Shown in pieces: positions 8,064 through 16,633 of a stretch of 22,618 nucleotides of DNA. The stretch spans positions 1-22,618 of the forward strand of contig CAYZVO010000155.1 in NCBI GenBank assembly GCA_964481655.1. The letters are read 5' to 3'. Origin of the DNA: CALDOK01 sp964481655. GTDB lineage: Bacteria; Myxococcota_A; UBA796; JAFGLY01. The notes beneath the pieces were generated by a model. The model was not told where the DNA came from and did no database searches. It saw only the letters and a program-made list of their open reading frames with translations. The translations under genes were made by a program, and so were the position numbers. Within the stretch, counting starts at the first letter, position 1. Each line of letters begins with the position of its first letter.

Positions 8064-11000
8064 TCAGAAATCGGTGGTGAGCAGGTCCTCGGCGGTCTTC
8101 TGGCCCACCTCGACGGAGGTGGAGCCCTCGGGCACGGTGCCGGGCAGCATGGGCATCACCACACCGCCGGAGGCGACCCGGCCGGTGGACTCGTCGATGG
8201 GCACGTGGACCACGCCGGGGATGCCGGGGAAGTTCTCATCGTCTTCCTTGGGCGCGGCGACCCGCATGTAGTCCATCCAGATCGGCAGCGAGATCTCACC
8301 GCCGGTGAAGGAGTACCCCATGCTCTTGGGCTGGTCGTAGCCCACCCAGGCCGCCGAGATCATCTCGGTGTTGTAGCCGACGAACCAGGTGTCGTGGAAG
8401 TCGTTGGTGGTGCCGGTCTTGCCCGCCACGTGGATGCCGAGCTGGTTGGACTTGGCGGCGGTGCCGCCGGTGGCCACCGAGCGCAGCAGCCAGTGGGCGA
8501 TGCCGGCCACCGACGGATCGAGCACCTGCTTCCAGGCGCTGGGCTGCTCGTAGGACTCGATGACGGTGCCATCGCGCTCGACCACCGAGTCGATGAAGTG
8601 GGGCTCCACCAGGGTGCCGTAGGTGGCGAAGGCGGTGTAGGCCCGCATCAGCTCGACCATGGTCAGGGAGCTGGAGCCCAGGCCCATGGAGAGGTCGCAG
8701 GAGCGGCAGACCACGCCTTCGTTCGAGTCGAGGCGCTGGTCACGGCACTCTTCGCCCTCGCGGAACTTCTCGGGGGGCAGCCAGTCGCAGACACGGAGGT
8801 TCACGTCGCAGGAGCGGCAGTGCGGCTCGCCCTCGTGGTCGAAGGTCTCGCCGAGGCACTCCCACTCGTCCTTGACCTTCACGATCGGGCAGGACTCGGG
8901 ATCACACCACTCGCACCAGGCCATGCCCTCGACCGTGGAGGGGGTCATCGAGCCCTTGCACTCGGTGCCCTCGGGCACGTGGGTGCGCTCGCAGGTGGGG
9001 GTGGTGTAGCCGATGCGGAGGGCCGGCCCCGCCAGGTCGTAGACGACGTCCAGCCCGATGCGGTCCAGCACGCGGACCGTGCAGACGTTGCGGGAGGACT
9101 TCAACGCCCTGCGCAAGGTGATGTTGCCCAGGTAGTCGTCGCCGTAGTTGCCCGGCTTCCAGAGCTTCTCGTCCAGCACGTTGTAGATGACCGGGGCGTC
9201 CTGGACCATGGTGCCGGGGGTGAACTCTTCTGTGGCGATGGCGGCGGCGTAGACGATGGGCTTGAAGGTGGAGCCCACCTGCCGGCGCGCCTGGATGGCG
9301 CGGTTGTACTCCGAGTTCTCGAAGTCGTAGCCACCCACCATGGCCATCACCGCGCCGTCCTCGAGGCGGTAGGACATGAAGGCGCCCTGCACACCGGGGA
9401 CCTGGTACAGCTCGGCGGCCAGGAAGGGACCGGGGCCGGCGGCGTCGTAGCCGTCGAACTGCTTGGTCTCGAAGGCGTCCTGAGCGGTGATGGTGACCTC
9501 GATCTGGTCACCGCGGGTCAGGGCCTTGGTGAGGTCGTCCTGCTTGCGGTAGCGCCAGGAGCGCTCCGGGTTGACCTCGTAGGCCCAGGCGGCGGTGGAG
9601 CGGGCGATCAGGGCCTTGTGGGCACCGACGCCGACCACCGCGTGCTTGGCCTGGACATCCAGCACCAGCGCCGGGTAGCGCTCGCCGTCGACCAGGGCGG
9701 AGCGGTCGGGCATGGGCCCGTAGCCGGAGCTGGGGTCGTCGGTGGAGCCCACGTGGAGCACGGCCCTGGACTCGGCGGTGCGCAGGGCCTCTTCCTGCTC
9801 GGCGAGGTGGGCGTCGATGCCGGCCTCGGCGACGGTGGCCTCGGTGCCCCGCCAGCCGATGTGGTGGTCGGCCACGATGACGCCGTCGACCACGGCCTCC
9901 TGGGCCACCTTCTGCAGCTCCAGATCGCAGGTGGCGTTCACGATGAGGCCGTCGTTGTAGATCTTGTCGAAGCCGTAGGTGTCCACCAGGTAGCGACGCA
10001 CGTGCTCGGTGAAGTAGGGCGCCTGCTCCAGGAAGGGGTTGCCGCCCTGGTAGATGGGGATGCGCTCGGCCACGGCCGCCTCGTAGGTGGGCTCGTCGAT
10101 GAAGTCCTTGTCGAGCATCTGACCCAGCACGTACAGCTGCCGAGCCCGGGCCTTCTCCCAGTGGTTGTGGGGGGAGTAGTCCGAGGGCCGCTGGGGCAGG
10201 CCGGCGAGCATGGCGGCTTCGGCCAGGGTGATGTCCTCGACGTGCTTGTCGAAGTAGATCCGCGACGCCGCCTCGACACCGTAGGCGCCGGACCCCAGGT
10301 AGATCTGGTTGAGGTACAGGTAGAGGATGTGTTCCTTGGTGAAGGCTTCCTCGACCCGCGTGGCCAGGATCATCTCCTTGATCTTGCGGGAGTACTTCTT
10401 CTCGGAAGACAGCAGGAAGTTGCGGGCCACCTGCTGGGTGATGGTGGAGGCGCCCTGGGCCTTCTTGCCCTTCAGCGCGTTGCGCAGCACCGCGCGGACG
10501 ATGCCCATCGGATCCACGCCCGGGTGGTTCCAGAAGTTGGCGTCCTCCGACGCGATGAAGGCGTCCTGGACATGCTCGGGGATCTGCTCGAGCTCCACCA
10601 CGTAGCGGCGCTTCTCGTAGATCTCGCCCATCAGCTCGCCGTTGCGATCGTAGATCACCGTGACGGTGGGCGGGGTGTAGTCGCGCAGGGTCTCGAGGGT
10701 GGGCAGGTCACGCCGGAACCAGAGCACCGCGCCGACACCGCCGAGGGCGCCGGCGATGGCGCAGAGCAGGCCGAGCACCAAGGCGAGCTTGATCACGCGG
10801 CCGAGGAAGCTGCGCTTGCGCTTGGGGGGCTTGGGCTTCGCCGGCTTGGCCGCCGGGGGCGGTGGAGCCGCGGGAGGCTGGGGCGGCGAGGCGGGGCCGC
10901 GACGGGGGGCAGCCTGGGGCCGGGCGGGCTGCATCCGCTGGGTGGGAGCAGCCGCGGGCTGCGGCCGCGCGGGCGCGGGGGCGGGCTGGGCCGGGGGCGC

Positions 11001-11501
11001 CACCGCCGGGCTCGCCGGGGGCTGGGCCGGGGGCGCCACCGCCGGGCTCGGCGGGGGCTGGGCCGGAGGCAGCGTGGGGGGCGGCCCGGGCTGGGGGGCC
11101 GGGGGAGCAGCGGCGGCCCGATGGGGATCGATCTGGGTGGGCTCCCAGTCCTGGAACTCGTCGAGATCGGCGCCGGGGCCTGGCCTCGGCGAGGGGGCGG
11201 CGAGCTCGGTGGGCCGATCGGCGAGGGGGTCGGGCGGCCCAGGGGGACGGGGGCCCCCCGCCGGCGTGGGCCGCGGGCCATCGATCAGATCCACGGGCGG
11301 AGGCTCGAAGGGCTTGGCCCCCGTGGTGACGCCGCTCTCGAAGGTCACGCCACGGCGCCGCAGCTGGTCGACGACCCGCTGCGGATAGTTGATGGCCATG
11401 ACCTGGCCACAGGCACATTGCCGGTTGGAACCGGGAAGCGGGAGAGGCTCGCCCAGGGGGTGGACCCTGCCGCAGGACGGACACGTGATCTTGAGGGCCA
11501 T
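8064..11501 (-). CDS. mrcA: Class A penicillin-binding protein (PBP1A family) with zinc ribbon and Cys-rich insert
   Basis: A bifunctional peptidoglycan glycosyltransferase/transpeptidase of 1145 residues, against roughly 750-850 for typical PBP1A. Order: a CPSC...CAC zinc-ribbon-like module (Cys7, 10, 29, 31); a Pro/Ala-rich cytoplasmic region (about 65-225); one membrane segment (about 235-262) after KPKRKRS-type basic residues; GT51 domain with SEDANFWNHPG (catalytic Glu319), GASTITQQVARN (350-361) and YLNQIYLG (396-403); an OB-like domain (about 600-690); and a transpeptidase domain with STFK (Ser744), SRN (803-805) and KTG (1028-1030). Between SRN and KTG lies an insert of about 100 residues with 12 cysteines (837-935), including three CxxC pairs. 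The ATG at 11501 begins the zinc ribbon directly. The ribosome site is weak (AGG about 7 nt upstream). All catalytic motifs look intact. Confidence 0.95.
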   Translation of the reverse strand: MALKITCPSCGRVHPLGEPLPLPGSNRQCACGQVMAINYPQRVVDQLRRRGVTFESGVTTGAKPFEPPPVDLIDGPRPTPAGGPRPPGPPDPLADRPTELAAPSPRPGPGADLDEFQDWEPTQIDPHRAAAAPPAPQPGPPPTLPPAQPPPSPAVAPPAQPPASPAVAPPAQPAPAPARPQPAAAPTQRMQPARPQAAPRRGPASPPQPPAAPPPPAAKPAKPKPPKRKRSFLGRVIKLALVLGLLCAIAGALGGVGAVLWFRRDLPTLETLRDYTPPTVTVIYDRNGELMGEIYEKRRYVVELEQIPEHVQDAFIASEDANFWNHPGVDPMGIVRAVLRNALKGKKAQGASTITQQVARNFLLSSEKKYSRKIKEMILATRVEEAFTKEHILYLYLNQIYLGSGAYGVEAASRIYFDKHVEDITLAEAAMLAGLPQRPSDYSPHNHWEKARARQLYVLGQMLDKDFIDEPTYEAAVAERIPIYQGGNPFLEQAPYFTEHVRRYLVDTYGFDKIYNDGLIVNATCDLELQKVAQEAVVDGVIVADHHIGWRGTEATVAEAGIDAHLAEQEEALRTAESRAVLHVGSTDDPSSGYGPMPDRSALVDGERYPALVLDVQAKHAVVGVGAHKALIARSTAAWAYEVNPERSWRYRKQDDLTKALTRGDQIEVTITAQDAFETKQFDGYDAAGPGPFLAAELYQVPGVQGAFMSYRLEDGAVMAMVGGYDFENSEYNRAIQARRQVGSTFKPIVYAAAIATEEFTPGTMVQDAPVIYNVLDEKLWKPGNYGDDYLGNITLRRALKSSRNVCTVRVLDRIGLDVVYDLAGPALRIGYTTPTCERTHVPEGTECKGSMTPSTVEGMAWCEWCDPESCPIVKVKDEWECLGETFDHEGEPHCRSCDVNLRVCDWLPPEKFREGEECRDQRLDSNEGVVCRSCDLSMGLGSSSLTMVELMRAYTAFATYGTLVEPHFIDSVVERDGTVIESYEQPSAWKQVLDPSVAGIAHWLLRSVATGGTAAKSNQLGIHVAGKTGTTNDFHDTWFVGYNTEMISAAWVGYDQPKSMGYSFTGGEISLPIWMDYMRVAAPKEDDENFPGIPGVVHVPIDESTGRVASGGVVMPMLPGTVPEGSTSVEVGQKTAEDLLTTDF
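10986..11070 (-). repeat. 36-bp tandem repeat coding a 12-residue Pro-rich unit in the PBP
   Basis: The string CTGGGCCGGGGGCGCC (+ strand) begins at 10986 and again at 11022, and a diverged third copy begins at 11058, giving a 36-bp period. In the protein this is a 12-residue unit of the form AQPPxSPAVAPP. The near-identity of copies one and two suggests a recent slippage or unequal-recombination event within the cytoplasmic linker, so the copy number may vary between strains. Confidence 0.8.
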
Positions 11502-11715
11502 TCAGACGCCTGAAGCTGCGTTGGCGGCGCATATAGCGCGGCCTCCACGGGGGGGCCAGGGAGCCCCTGGGAGGGCGGGACTCCCCCTACCGAAGGGGCC
11601 GGTCGGAGGCTGGGATCACGACCCCTAAGCACAGCCGCCGCATCCGAACAAGGACCTGGCACACACAGTGGGATGATCGCTGCCATGTCGCGGAGGGTTT
11701 CGAGGCGCGATCCCC

Positions 11716-11748
11716 GGGGTGGCACGACGGGGACACCCCCTTTTTTTT
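11716..11748 (+). terminator. Intrinsic terminator-like hairpin with T8, no upstream gene
   Basis: GGGGTG (11716-11721) can pair with CACCCC (11734-11739) across a 12-nt loop, followed after one C by eight Ts (11741-11748). This is the clearest hairpin-plus-T-run signal in the window, yet no + strand gene ends before it: the preceding gene runs away on minus. It could end a small RNA or antisense transcript starting in about 11520-11700. Confidence 0.5.
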
Positions 11749-11807
11749 CACTTTATTCCTCCCTTTTCGACGCGCCCGCGCCCAGGTGTGAGCAAGCTGT
11801 ACATCGC

Positions 11808-11850
11808 TTGACACCCCCTGGGGGTCAGGCTACGGCTCATGCCTTTTTCG
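11808..11850 (+). promoter_or_regulatory. Putative acs promoter/operator block, shared with the OFA permease gene
   Basis: It begins with a perfect TTGACA (11808-11813); 17 bp later comes TACGGC (11831-11836) at the -10 distance. An imperfect inverted repeat, GAC(A)CCCCC-T-GGGGGTC (11810-11826), overlaps the -35 and spacer like an operator. The whole 43 bp aligns without gaps to 14189-14231 upstream of the permease, with 30 identical positions. If TTGACA is the -35, transcription would start near 11843. The -10 match to TATAAT is poor, so an activator or an alternative sigma factor is possible. Confidence 0.55.
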
Positions 11851-11851
11851 A

Positions 11852-11865
11852 GGGGCAGTAGCCCC
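11852..11865 (+). other. Small 5' leader hairpin of acs
   Basis: GGGGC (11852-11856) pairs with GCCCC (11861-11865) around AGTA. It lies about 9 nt after the inferred transcription start, matching the placement of a hairpin near the start of the permease leader. Such 5' hairpins can protect mRNA from degradation. Function is inferred. Confidence 0.45.
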
Positions 11866-11936
11866 GACCACAGCGAAGGATTCCACCGGAACCACCCGGC
11901 AGAACCAACAGTAAACCTCCCCCAGGAGAATCCCAC

Positions 11937-13880
<1,944 letters not shown>

Positions 13881-13914
13881 TTCATCGCGGATGGCCGAGG
13901 GCCACCGCGATGAA
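13881..13914 (+). terminator. Long perfect stem-loop directly after the acs stop
   Basis: Starting on the base after the stop codon, TTCATCGCGG pairs with CCGCGATGAA. The inner TGGCC/GGCCA continues the stem around a GAG loop, giving 15 pairs with a single bulged A. No T-run follows. It probably protects the mRNA 3' end or acts with the next stem-loop as a terminator. Confidence 0.6.
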
Positions 13915-13915
13915 C

Positions 13916-13963
13916 GTCGGGGTTCCTGCTGACCCCGCCTTGCGGGGCAGCAGAACACCGACC
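13916..13963 (+). repeat. Conserved 3' stem-loop element, copy 1 (after acs)
   Basis: GTCGG/CCGAC closes a long hairpin. Inside are GTT/AAC, a bulged C, CTGCTG/CAGCAG, a bulged A, and CCCCGC/GCGGGG around a CTT loop. The flanking sequence, GTTCCT on the left and CAGAAC plus CCGACC on the right, recurs after the permease gene at 15556-15602 with the same bulges. It may be a terminator class of this genome, a REP-like dispersed palindrome, or a regulatory 3' RNA element. Confidence 0.65.
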
Positions 13964-14025
13964 GCGGGAGCCCGAGACATCACGACGATCCGTTGAAGCT
14001 GATGCTGTGGCCGCGGGCCGTAGGG

Positions 14026-14091
14026 GACCCCCGCCGCGCCCCCCCGCGGGGCCCCGGCGGGGGGGGCGGGGGGGGGGGCCCCCCCCCCCCC
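14026..14091. repeat. G/C homopolymer low-complexity tract
   Basis: Almost pure G/C runs: eight Gs (14059-14066), one C, eleven Gs (14068-14078), then thirteen Cs (14079-14091), preceded by further C5-6 and G4 blocks. The G11/C13 junction is self-complementary and the G runs could form quadruplexes. It lies in the 395-bp gap between acs and the permease (13881-14275), which holds no gene. Run lengths of this kind are often misread, so the exact sequence is doubtful. Confidence 0.75.
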
Positions 14092-14188
14092 TTCGCGCTC
14101 AGGGGGGCCCGAAACCCTGTAAGCCAGCTCACAAACCCCTCTCGGATCAGCAAAGCCGCACATAGCGCCAAGCGGGCTTCCAAATCCT

Positions 14189-14231
14189 TTGAACGGGCCC
14201 TGGGATCATGCTAGGGCGCACGCCTTTTCCG
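14189..14231 (+). promoter_or_regulatory. Putative OFA permease promoter/operator block, shared with acs
   Basis: TTGAAC (14189-14194), a 17-bp spacer and TAGGGC (14212-14217) occupy the same places as TTGACA and TACGGC upstream of acs. Shared strings include CTGGG-like, TCAnGCTA, GGC, GCCTTTT and CG; 30 of 43 positions are identical without gaps. The operator-like palindrome in the acs copy becomes GGGCCC here. The inferred transcription start is near 14224, immediately before a strong hairpin. Confidence 0.55.
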
Positions 14232-14254
14232 CCCCCCTGTGGGCGGAAGTTTTT
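14227..14254 (+). other. 5' leader hairpin with T-run before the permease gene
   Basis: TTCCGCCC (14227-14234) pairs perfectly with GGGCGGAA (14241-14248) around CCCTGT, followed by GTTTTT. It looks like an intrinsic terminator. If transcription starts near 14224 it would sit at the very 5' end of the mRNA, where stabilising the transcript is likelier than ending it. If the start is further upstream it could be an attenuator. It is 21 nt before the GTG start. Confidence 0.5.
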
Positions 14255-14275
14255 CCGAAACTGCTGGAGGTTGCA

Positions 14276-15535
14276 GTGTCCGAACAGAAGGTCATGAATC
14301 GCTGGTTGGTGGTGGTTGGAGCCATCCTGATCCAGCTCTGCCTGGGCGCCATCTACGCCTGGTCCGTGTTCACCCCCGTGCTGAAGGACGCTGGCTGGTC
14401 CAAGGTCCAGACCCAGATGGTCTTCTCCGCTGGCCTGGCCCTCTTCGCCATCTCCATGGTCATCTCCGGCCGCCTGATGCCCAAGTTCGGCCCCCGCGTC
14501 CTCGCCATCGCTGGTGGTCTGGTCCTCGGCGCCGGCTACCTGCTCGCCGGCCTCATCGGCCCGACGAACTTCTGGGTCGTCTTCCTGCTGGTCGGCATCG
14601 TCGGCGGCATCGGCATCGGCCTGGCCTACGTCGTGCCCATCGCCGTGGGTATGCGCTGGTTCCCCGACAAGAAGGGCCTCATCACCGGCCTGGCCGTCGC
14701 CGGCTTCGGCTTCGGCGCGACCCTCTGGGTCAAGCTCGCCGGCTCCTGGGGCGGCCTGCTCGAGAGTATGGAGATCGGCCCGACCTTCATGCTGTACGGC
14801 GCCATCTTCGCCGTCGCCGTCGTCCTGGGCGGTCTCACCATGATCTTCCCCCCGGAAGGCTGGCTGCCCGCTGGCTACACCCCGCCCCCCGCCCCCGCTG
14901 CGGGCGGCGCCGCCACCGGCACCGTGAACTTCGAGAGCGGCGAGATGCTCTCGACGCCCCAGTACTACATGATCTTCCTCACCTTCCTCTTCGGCGCGGG
15001 CGCCGGCCTGATGAGCATCGGCCTCATGAAGCTGTACCCGACCGAGGCCCTGGTGGCCGCGGGCATGGACGCCGTGCAGGCCTCGGCCGTCGCGGGCACC
15101 GCGATCGCCGTGTTCTTCTCCCTGGCCAACGGCATCGGCCGCATCGCCTGGGGCGCCATCGCCGACTACATGGCCCCGAAGACCGCCCTCATCCTCATGA
15201 CCGCCGTCCAGGGCATCCTGGTCATCAGCTTCCAGTGGATGGCCGGCAGCGAGTACCTGCTCTACTTGGCGGCCACCCTCATCGGCTTCAACTTCGGCGG
15301 GAACTTCGCCCTGTTCCCGACCATCACCGCCCAAACCTTCGGCACCAAGACCATCGGAAAGAACTACGGCTGGGTCTTCCTGGCCTATGGCGTCGGCGGC
15401 ATCGTCGGCCCGATCATGGGTGGCAAGCTGGGCGACATGAACAACTTCCCCCTGGCGTTCACCATCGCTGGCGTGGGCTGCCTCATCGCGGCCGGCATCA
15501 TCGCCATGGTCAAGCCCGCCACCAAGAAGGCATAG
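14276..15535 (+). CDS. OFA-family MFS permease (oxalate/formate antiporter-like; likely monocarboxylate transport)
   Basis: A 419-residue protein with about 12 membrane segments. The opening NRWLVVVGAILIQLCLGAIY followed by AWSVFTP is characteristic of the oxalate/formate antiporter family, which includes OxlT and the E. coli pyruvate transporter YhjX. The TM2-3 loop GRLMPKFGPR is the MFS motif A variant. A Pro/Ala/Gly-rich central loop (PPPAPAAGG) separates the two six-helix halves. I chose the GTG at 14276 because GGAGG (14266-14270) lies 5 nt upstream; the ATG at 14294 is the alternative. Substrate cannot be read from sequence. The neighbouring acs gene and the shared 5' and 3' control elements suggest acetate, pyruvate or a related carboxylate. 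The stop codon lies inside a perfect 12-bp stem-loop. Confidence 0.9.
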   Translation: MSEQKVMNRWLVVVGAILIQLCLGAIYAWSVFTPVLKDAGWSKVQTQMVFSAGLALFAISMVISGRLMPKFGPRVLAIAGGLVLGAGYLLAGLIGPTNFWVVFLLVGIVGGIGIGLAYVVPIAVGMRWFPDKKGLITGLAVAGFGFGATLWVKLAGSWGGLLESMEIGPTFMLYGAIFAVAVVLGGLTMIFPPEGWLPAGYTPPPAPAAGGAATGTVNFESGEMLSTPQYYMIFLTFLFGAGAGLMSIGLMKLYPTEALVAAGMDAVQASAVAGTAIAVFFSLANGIGRIAWGAIADYMAPKTALILMTAVQGILVISFQWMAGSEYLLYLAATLIGFNFGGNFALFPTITAQTFGTKTIGKNYGWVFLAYGVGGIVGPIMGGKLGDMNNFPLAFTIAGVGCLIAAGIIAMVKPATKKA

Positions 15536-15555
15536 GTCGCACAGCGACCTATGCC
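15529..15555 (+). terminator. Perfect 12-bp stem-loop overlapping the permease stop
   Basis: GGCATAGGTCGC (15529-15540) and GCGACCTATGCC (15544-15555) pair perfectly around ACA, with the stop codon TAG inside the left arm. It directly abuts the conserved 3' element, in the same arrangement as after acs. No T-run follows. Confidence 0.6.
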
Positions 15556-15602
15556 GTCGCCGTTCCTACCGATGGCCTGACGGCCACGACAGAACGCCGA
15601 CC
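15556..15602 (+). repeat. Conserved 3' stem-loop element, copy 2 (after the permease gene)
   Basis: GTCG/CGAC and GTT/AAC close the hairpin. A bulged C, an interrupted CTACCG/CGACAG stem, a bulged A and TGGCC/GGCCA around TGAC complete it. The flanks match the acs copy at 26 of 33 positions. The inner stem has different bases but still pairs, and one pair changes from T-A to C-G. That is what a selected RNA structure would show. Confidence 0.65.
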
Positions 15603-15605
15603 CAA

Positions 15606-15638
15606 CGAGGGCCCGGAGCTTCGGCTTCGGGCCCTTCG
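15606..15638. terminator. UUCG-capped hairpin between convergent genes
   Basis: GAGGGCCCGGAGC (15607-15619) pairs with GCTTCGGGCCCTTC (15624-15637) around a TTCG tetraloop, about 13 pairs including two G-U. It lies between the end of the permease unit and the stop of the minus-strand phosphatase gene. It could act on either strand. No long T-run is present on either side. Confidence 0.55.
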
Positions 15639-15642
15639 TGCG

Positions 15643-16584
15643 TCAGGGATCCGGCAAGTCCTCGGGCCCGTCCGGGTACAGGGCCCAGGCGTCCACGCCC
15701 CCGCGCAGCTCGAGGGCGGAGAGCCTGGCGCCGTAGTGGTCCGAGATGCCGGTGTCGATGCCGATGAGGGCGCCGTTACAGCGCTGGGCGATGCGGCCCG
15801 AGCGCTGGGTGGTGTGGCCGACGACCATGCGCTCGGCGCCCAGCGCCATCAGGGCCTGCTCGAGGGCTGGACAGACCTCGGTGAGGCCGCCTTGGAGGTA
15901 GCCCCGGTACCACAGGGGGCCTTCGCGCCCCAGCACCGCAGGATCGGCCTCGCCATCGATGGCGGCGAGGACCCAGGTGTTGAGCCTGTCGAGGCCCAGC
16001 TCCGCCATGGCCGGGGTCACACCGCCGTGGGCGAACACGGTGCGGCCCACCTTCACCACCGCGGGACGCTCCCGCAGCCAGCGGCCGTCCTCGCCCTCGG
16101 GGCCCAGCTCCAGGGCCCGGGCGTCGGCACCGCCGTAGCCGGCGAAGTCGCCGGCGGTCACGTACCGCAGGTCCCCCTGCAGGTTCATCACCTCGTGGTT
16201 CCCGAGCACGGAGTGCACGGCGCCGCCCGCTTCGGCGGCCTCCCGCTGCAGGCGCTGGATCAGGTCGATGGTCTCCTTGCCATCATCACCCCGGTCCAGC
16301 AGATCGCCGGTCTGCACGAACACGGTCTCCCCGGCGCTCCAGTGGCCTCCCTCGTCCACCAACCCCGCCAGGCGCAGCACCGCGAGGGCGCGCTCCAGAT
16401 CGCCGTGCAGGTCGCCGATGGCGACGACGCGTGGGCCATCGGCGGCCTCGACGGGTGGCGGTGGGGCCGCGGGCTCTGGCTGCGGGGGGGGGGCCGGGGC
16501 CGGTCCGGCCGACGATTCGCCGCAGGCGGTGGTCGCGAGCGCTCCGAAGAGCACGAGAACGGAGGTGGTGAAGGGCTGGCGCAT
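15643..16584 (-). CDS. Calcineurin-like metallophosphoesterase, Shewanella-like (SLP) PPP type, predicted lipoprotein
   Basis: A 313-residue protein with the PPP/SLP metal motifs in order: GDLHGD (57-62), GDLLDRG (93-99), GNHE (128-131), AHGG (185-188) and GHT (256-258). These bind the two metals for phosphoester hydrolysis, so a protein or small-molecule phosphatase is likely. The N-terminus (MRQPFTT, then a hydrophobic stretch, then LATTAC with Cys21) resembles a lipoprotein signal, followed by a Pro/Ala-rich linker (about 28-48). The lipobox is imperfect, with Thr at -3. I chose the ATG at 16584: a start at 16665 is possible but would overlap the divergent + gene and put 27 residues before the signal. 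No clear ribosome site is visible. The 49-bp gap to the next gene must hold divergent promoters. Confidence 0.88.
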   Translation of the reverse strand: MRQPFTTSVLVLFGALATTACGESSAGPAPAPPPQPEPAAPPPPVEAADGPRVVAIGDLHGDLERALAVLRLAGLVDEGGHWSAGETVFVQTGDLLDRGDDGKETIDLIQRLQREAAEAGGAVHSVLGNHEVMNLQGDLRYVTAGDFAGYGGADARALELGPEGEDGRWLRERPAVVKVGRTVFAHGGVTPAMAELGLDRLNTWVLAAIDGEADPAVLGREGPLWYRGYLQGGLTEVCPALEQALMALGAERMVVGHTTQRSGRIAQRCNGALIGIDTGISDHYGARLSALELRGGVDAWALYPDGPEDLPDP

Positions 16585-16633
16585 CCCGGAGACGTTATCG
16601 AGTCGCACGAGACGATGAAAGAGGAGCGCACAG

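Larger units (their letters stand above)
11502..11936. other. Divergent intergenic region between PBP and acs
   Basis: This is a 435-bp gap with no convincing gene. On the PBP side, TATATG (minus strand, 11530-11535) could be a -10 element, but I see no matching -35. Short hairpins occur at 11556-11570 (CCAGGG/CCCTGG) and 11584-11598 (CCCCT/AGGGG). The middle holds an intrinsic-terminator-like element, and a T-rich, lower-GC stretch runs from about 11741 to 11768. The acs side carries the conserved leader block, a 5' hairpin and the acs ribosome site AGGAG (11924-11928, 8 nt before ATG); the terminator-like element and leader are listed separately. Confidence 0.6.

Noticed and set aside
10986..11070. 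Possible CRISPR-like or mobile repeat
   Set aside because: The 36-bp period is in frame, without spacers, and simply codes the Pro-rich linker.
8040..11513. A 1157-codon open frame on + opposite the PBP gene
   Set aside because: Gly/Val/His-rich product with no domain; the minus-strand frame has complete PBP1A motifs. Long antisense frames are common at this GC content.
11657..11673. TGGCAC resembling a sigma-54 -24 element upstream of acs
   Set aside because: The required GC at the -12 position is GG here, and no downstream element fits.
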